Translations under genes and position numbers: made by a program
From: Luteitalea pratensis
GTDB taxonomy: Bacteria; Acidobacteriota; Vicinamibacteria; Vicinamibacterales; Vicinamibacteraceae
NCBI RefSeq assembly: GCF_001618865.1
Contig: NZ_CP015136.1
Span: 62,001 to 126,000 of the forward strand
Reading direction: 5' to 3'
DNA: 64,000 bases
Shown here: piece by piece, positions 61,855 through 64,000 of the stretch
Layout: every line of letters begins with the position of its first letter
How positions within the stretch are numbered: position 1 is the stretch's first letter
Notes under the pieces: generated by a model
What the model was told of the DNA's origin: nothing
Seen by the model: only the letters and a program-made list of their open reading frames with translations
Database searches by the model: none

Positions 61855-62208
61855 ATGAGTGAATACGTCGGCATCGTGGTCACTTTTGTGCTGGCGGGGG
61901 CGCTCGTCGCCGCGTTCATCGCCCTGGCATCGACGCTCGGCCCCAGGATGCCGTCCGCCGCGAAGTCCGTGCCTTTCGAGTGCGGACAGGACCCCCTCTC
62001 GCTGCCGACAGGCCACCTGTCGATCAAGTTCTACCTGACCGCGATTCTCTTCATCCTGTTCGATGTCGAGCTGGTCTTCCTGTACCCGTTGGCGGTCGTG
62101 TTCCGCGATCTCGGGATGTGGGCACTGGCCGAGGTCGTCATCTTCCTGGGCGTGCTCATGGCCGGGTTCTTCTACGCCTGGGACAACGGCGCCCTGGAAT
62201 GGCAATAG
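61855..62208 (+). CDS. nuoA: NADH-quinone oxidoreductase subunit A
   Basis: A 117-residue three-helix subunit from ATG 61855 (a TTG six bases earlier is in frame). [11 protein letters not shown] holds the conserved flexible loop with its cysteine, and [20 protein letters not shown] the acidic helix. A weak -10-like TAGAAT lies at 61810-61815 without a good -35 box, so this may be read through from nuoN or from a second promoter. Placing nuoA after nuoN is unusual. Confidence 0.96.
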   Translation: MSEYVGIVVTFVLAGALVAAFIALASTLGPRMPSAAKSVPFECGQDPLSLPTGHLSIKFYLTAILFILFDVELVFLYPLAVVFRDLGMWALAEVVIFLGVLMAGFFYAWDNGALEWQ

Positions 62209-62222
62209 AAAGGTAACGAGAG

Positions 62223-62738
62223 ATGTCTGGCGAAGGCGGATTCGTGACGAGCCGTCTGGACGAGGCCATCGGCTGGGCCCGGAAGTTTTCGATCTTCCAG
62301 TACCCCTTCGTGACGGCGTGCTGTGGCATGGAGTACATGGCCACGGCCTGCGCTCACTACGATGTCGATCGCTTTGGCGCCGGCCTGCCGCGATTCTCGC
62401 CGCGCCAGGCCGACGTGCTCTTCGTGGTCGGCACCATCAGTCACAAGATGGCGCCGATCCTGAAGCGCATCTACGACCAGTTGGCCGAACCCAAATGGGT
62501 CGTCTCGTTCGGCGTGTGTACCTGCACGGGCGGCTTCTACGACAACTACGCCACCGTCATGGGCATCGACACGATCATTCCCGTCGACGTCTACATCCCG
62601 GGCTGTCCTCCACGACCCGAGTACGTGCTGGATGGCCTGCTCAAGCTGCAGGCACGCATCGCCGAGCAACATGCCACCGGCCAGCGCCCCGTGCCGGAGC
62701 TCAGGCCGGCGATGCAGAGGCCGGTGTTCGAGCCATGA
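62223..62738 (+). CDS. nuoB: NADH-quinone oxidoreductase subunit B
   Basis: A 171-residue subunit. The N2 [4Fe-4S] ligands have the canonical spacing: Cys33-Cys34 in TACCGMEYM, Cys99 in FGVCTCTGG and Cys128 in IPGCPPRPE. It passes electrons to quinone at the membrane interface. A ribosome-binding site (gaaaggtaacgag region) precedes ATG 62223. The stop overlaps the nuoC ATG (ATGA). Confidence 0.97.
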   Translation: MSGEGGFVTSRLDEAIGWARKFSIFQYPFVTACCGMEYMATACAHYDVDRFGAGLPRFSPRQADVLFVVGTISHKMAPILKRIYDQLAEPKWVVSFGVCTCTGGFYDNYATVMGIDTIIPVDVYIPGCPPRPEYVLDGLLKLQARIAEQHATGQRPVPELRPAMQRPVFEP

Positions 62739-63316
62739 GCGCCGTGTCACTGATTCAGGCGGTGCGCGATCGTTTCCCCGCCGCCGTGACGGCGTCGCAT
62801 TCGTTTCGCGGCGATGCCACGGTGATCGTCGCCAGAGCCGCCCTGCTCGAGGTCATGCGATCACTCAAGGAGGACGCGGTCTTCCAGATGAATGTGCTGA
62901 TGGACCTGACGGCCGTCGACTTCTCCGCCTTCGGAAAGAAGCCGTCACGCGCATTCTTTTCCTCGTCCGGTGTGGCGGTGCGTCCGTCATCCGGAATTCC
63001 CACGCTCGACCCGTGGCCCGGTCCGCCTGCGGATGCCCGCTTCGCCGTCGTCTATCACTTCTTCTCGTTGCCGCTGAAGCATCGGCTGCGCGTGGAAGTG
63101 CTCCTGCAGGAGGACGATCCGGAAGTCGATTCCGTGACGCCGCTGTGGGCAGGTGCCGACTGGCTCGAGCGCGAGGTCTGGGACATGTTCGGCATCCGTT
63201 TCCGTGGGCATCCCAACCTGAAGCGCATCCTCATGTACGACGAGTTCGTCGGCCATCCGCTCCGGAAGGACTACCCGGTCGACAAGCGGCAGCCCCTCAT
63301 CGGCCCGGTGAACTGA
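62735..63316 (+). CDS. nuoC: NADH-quinone oxidoreductase subunit C
   Basis: A 193-residue peripheral-arm subunit from ATG 62735. [13 protein letters not shown] opens the domain, [20 protein letters not shown] is the core sheet and [20 protein letters not shown] with [12 protein letters not shown] is the C-terminal signature. It carries a somewhat long insert around residues 75-105 ([20 protein letters not shown]). The stop overlaps nuoD by one base, so NuoC and NuoD are separate, not fused. Confidence 0.95.
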   Translation: MSAVSLIQAVRDRFPAAVTASHSFRGDATVIVARAALLEVMRSLKEDAVFQMNVLMDLTAVDFSAFGKKPSRAFFSSSGVAVRPSSGIPTLDPWPGPPADARFAVVYHFFSLPLKHRLRVEVLLQEDDPEVDSVTPLWAGADWLEREVWDMFGIRFRGHPNLKRILMYDEFVGHPLRKDYPVDKRQPLIGPVN

Positions 63317-64000
63317 TGAACACGCGCGAGATGCTGCTGAATGTCGGGCCCGCGCATCCCGCCATGCACGGGATCATCAGGATCGTCACGACGCTCGACG
63401 GGGAGCGGATCGTCGACATCGACGTCGAGATCGGCTACCTGCATCGCGGCTTCGAGAAGATGGCCGAGACGGTCGACTACAACGGCGTCATGCCGTACAC
63501 CGACCGCCTCAACTACGTCTCGCCGCTGATCAACAACATGGGCTACTGCATGGCCGTGGAGAAGCTGCTGGGGATGTCGGTCCCGGATCGCTGCCACTAC
63601 ATCCGCGTGATCATGTCGGAGATCTCGCGGATTTCGGATCACCTCACGTGCGTGGGCGCCAGCGCGATGGAGCTGGGCGCGTTCACGGTGTTTCTCTACA
63701 TGATCAAGGCCCGCGAGTACTTGTGGGACCTGGTGGAAATGGTGACCGGGGCGCGCCTCACGGTGACGTACTGTCGCGTCGGCGGAGTGAAGGGGGATCT
63801 TCCCGCGGGTTTCGACGAGGCGTGCGCGAACGCGTTCAAGGAAACGCGCCTGGTGATCAAGGAGTCGGACACGCTGCTGACGCGCAATCGCATCTTCGTC
63901 GATCGCATGTCGGGGACAGGAAAGATCTCGGCCGAGGATGCGATCTCGCACGGCATCACCGGACCGTTCCTGCGCGGCTGCGGCGTCGCCTATGACGTAC
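63316..64000 (+). CDS. nuoD: NADH-quinone oxidoreductase subunit D, 3' end outside window
   Basis: 228 codons are visible from ATG 63316 (TGATG overlap with nuoC). NVGPAHPAMHGIIRIV carries the quinone-site histidine, EIGYLHRGFEKMAET and NNMGYCMAVEKLLGM follow, and the segment ELGAFTVFLYMIKAREYLWD is typical of the 49-kDa subunit. The rest, including the C-terminal part, lies beyond the window. Confidence 0.96.
   Translation, partial: MNTREMLLNVGPAHPAMHGIIRIVTTLDGERIVDIDVEIGYLHRGFEKMAETVDYNGVMPYTDRLNYVSPLINNMGYCMAVEKLLGMSVPDRCHYIRVIMSEISRISDHLTCVGASAMELGAFTVFLYMIKAREYLWDLVEMVTGARLTVTYCRVGGVKGDLPAGFDEACANAFKETRLVIKESDTLLTRNRIFVDRMSGTGKISAEDAISHGITGPFLRGCGVAYDV

Overview
This window is a high-GC bacterial chromosome segment. 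The Gram-negative features are a TonB-type outer-membrane receptor, a Tsx-like barrel and a complete run of complex I genes. The gene styles (amidohydrolases fused to TolB-type propellers, tandem GMC oxidoreductases, FlgD-type tails, short tandem and palindromic intergenic repeats) fit an Acidobacteriota member of the Vicinamibacteria/Luteitalea type. That assignment is an inference from gene style, not the result of a search.

Layout. 1-15.3 kb is ordinary chromosome: a truncated propeller-amidohydrolase, two near-duplicate GMC oxidoreductases, an MscS channel, a TonB receptor, an SDR, an AlkD-like protein, a RibD/DHFR-like reductase and a MetX-like hydrolase, separated by simple tandem repeats and palindromes. 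At 15.39 kb lies tRNA-Gln(CTG), followed at once by a frameshifted tyrosine-integrase remnant. About 15.5-30 kb is an integration-hotspot graveyard. It contains a frameshifted membrane protein, truncated MFS, dinB (Pol IV) and pyrophosphatase-like fragments, a chimeric DinB-domain/HEATH-peptidase remnant with an in-frame TAG, and two coupled broken genes at 25.4-27.1 kb. Among these are intact genes: a Fic/HTH 'mobile mystery' pair with three operator-like palindromes spaced exactly 33 bp, an SDR, YjbQ, a Tat-exported TIM-barrel protein, a HAD protein, an M4 protease and a PD-(D/E)XK-DUF2075 helicase that is a candidate defence gene. A 13-bp match to the tRNA-Gln T-arm at 41.52 kb could be a relic of the far att site.

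32-54 kb is mostly intact. It carries a frameshifted terpene-cyclase-like gene, the methionine-salvage operon mtnB-mtnD-mtnC, an exported YqgE-like protein, a DUF1326-DUF2182 pair, a Tsx-like porin, a patatin phospholipase, a secreted EEP-fold hydrolase, a double alpha/beta-hydrolase protein, a hybrid histidine kinase, a large exported beta-helix/propeller protein, a YdeI protein, a DUF3574 protein and a catalase-fold protein.

54.2-64 kb is one dense block with a recognisable promoter: a CBS-domain gene, nuoJ, nuoK, an antiporter-like subunit, a 73-residue membrane protein, a second antiporter-like subunit, nuoM, nuoN, then nuoA, nuoB, nuoC and the start of nuoD. Most neighbours overlap by 1-11 bases. 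The order and the two extra antiporter-like subunits point to a non-canonical complex I with Mrp-like modules, possibly sensed or gated by the CBS protein.
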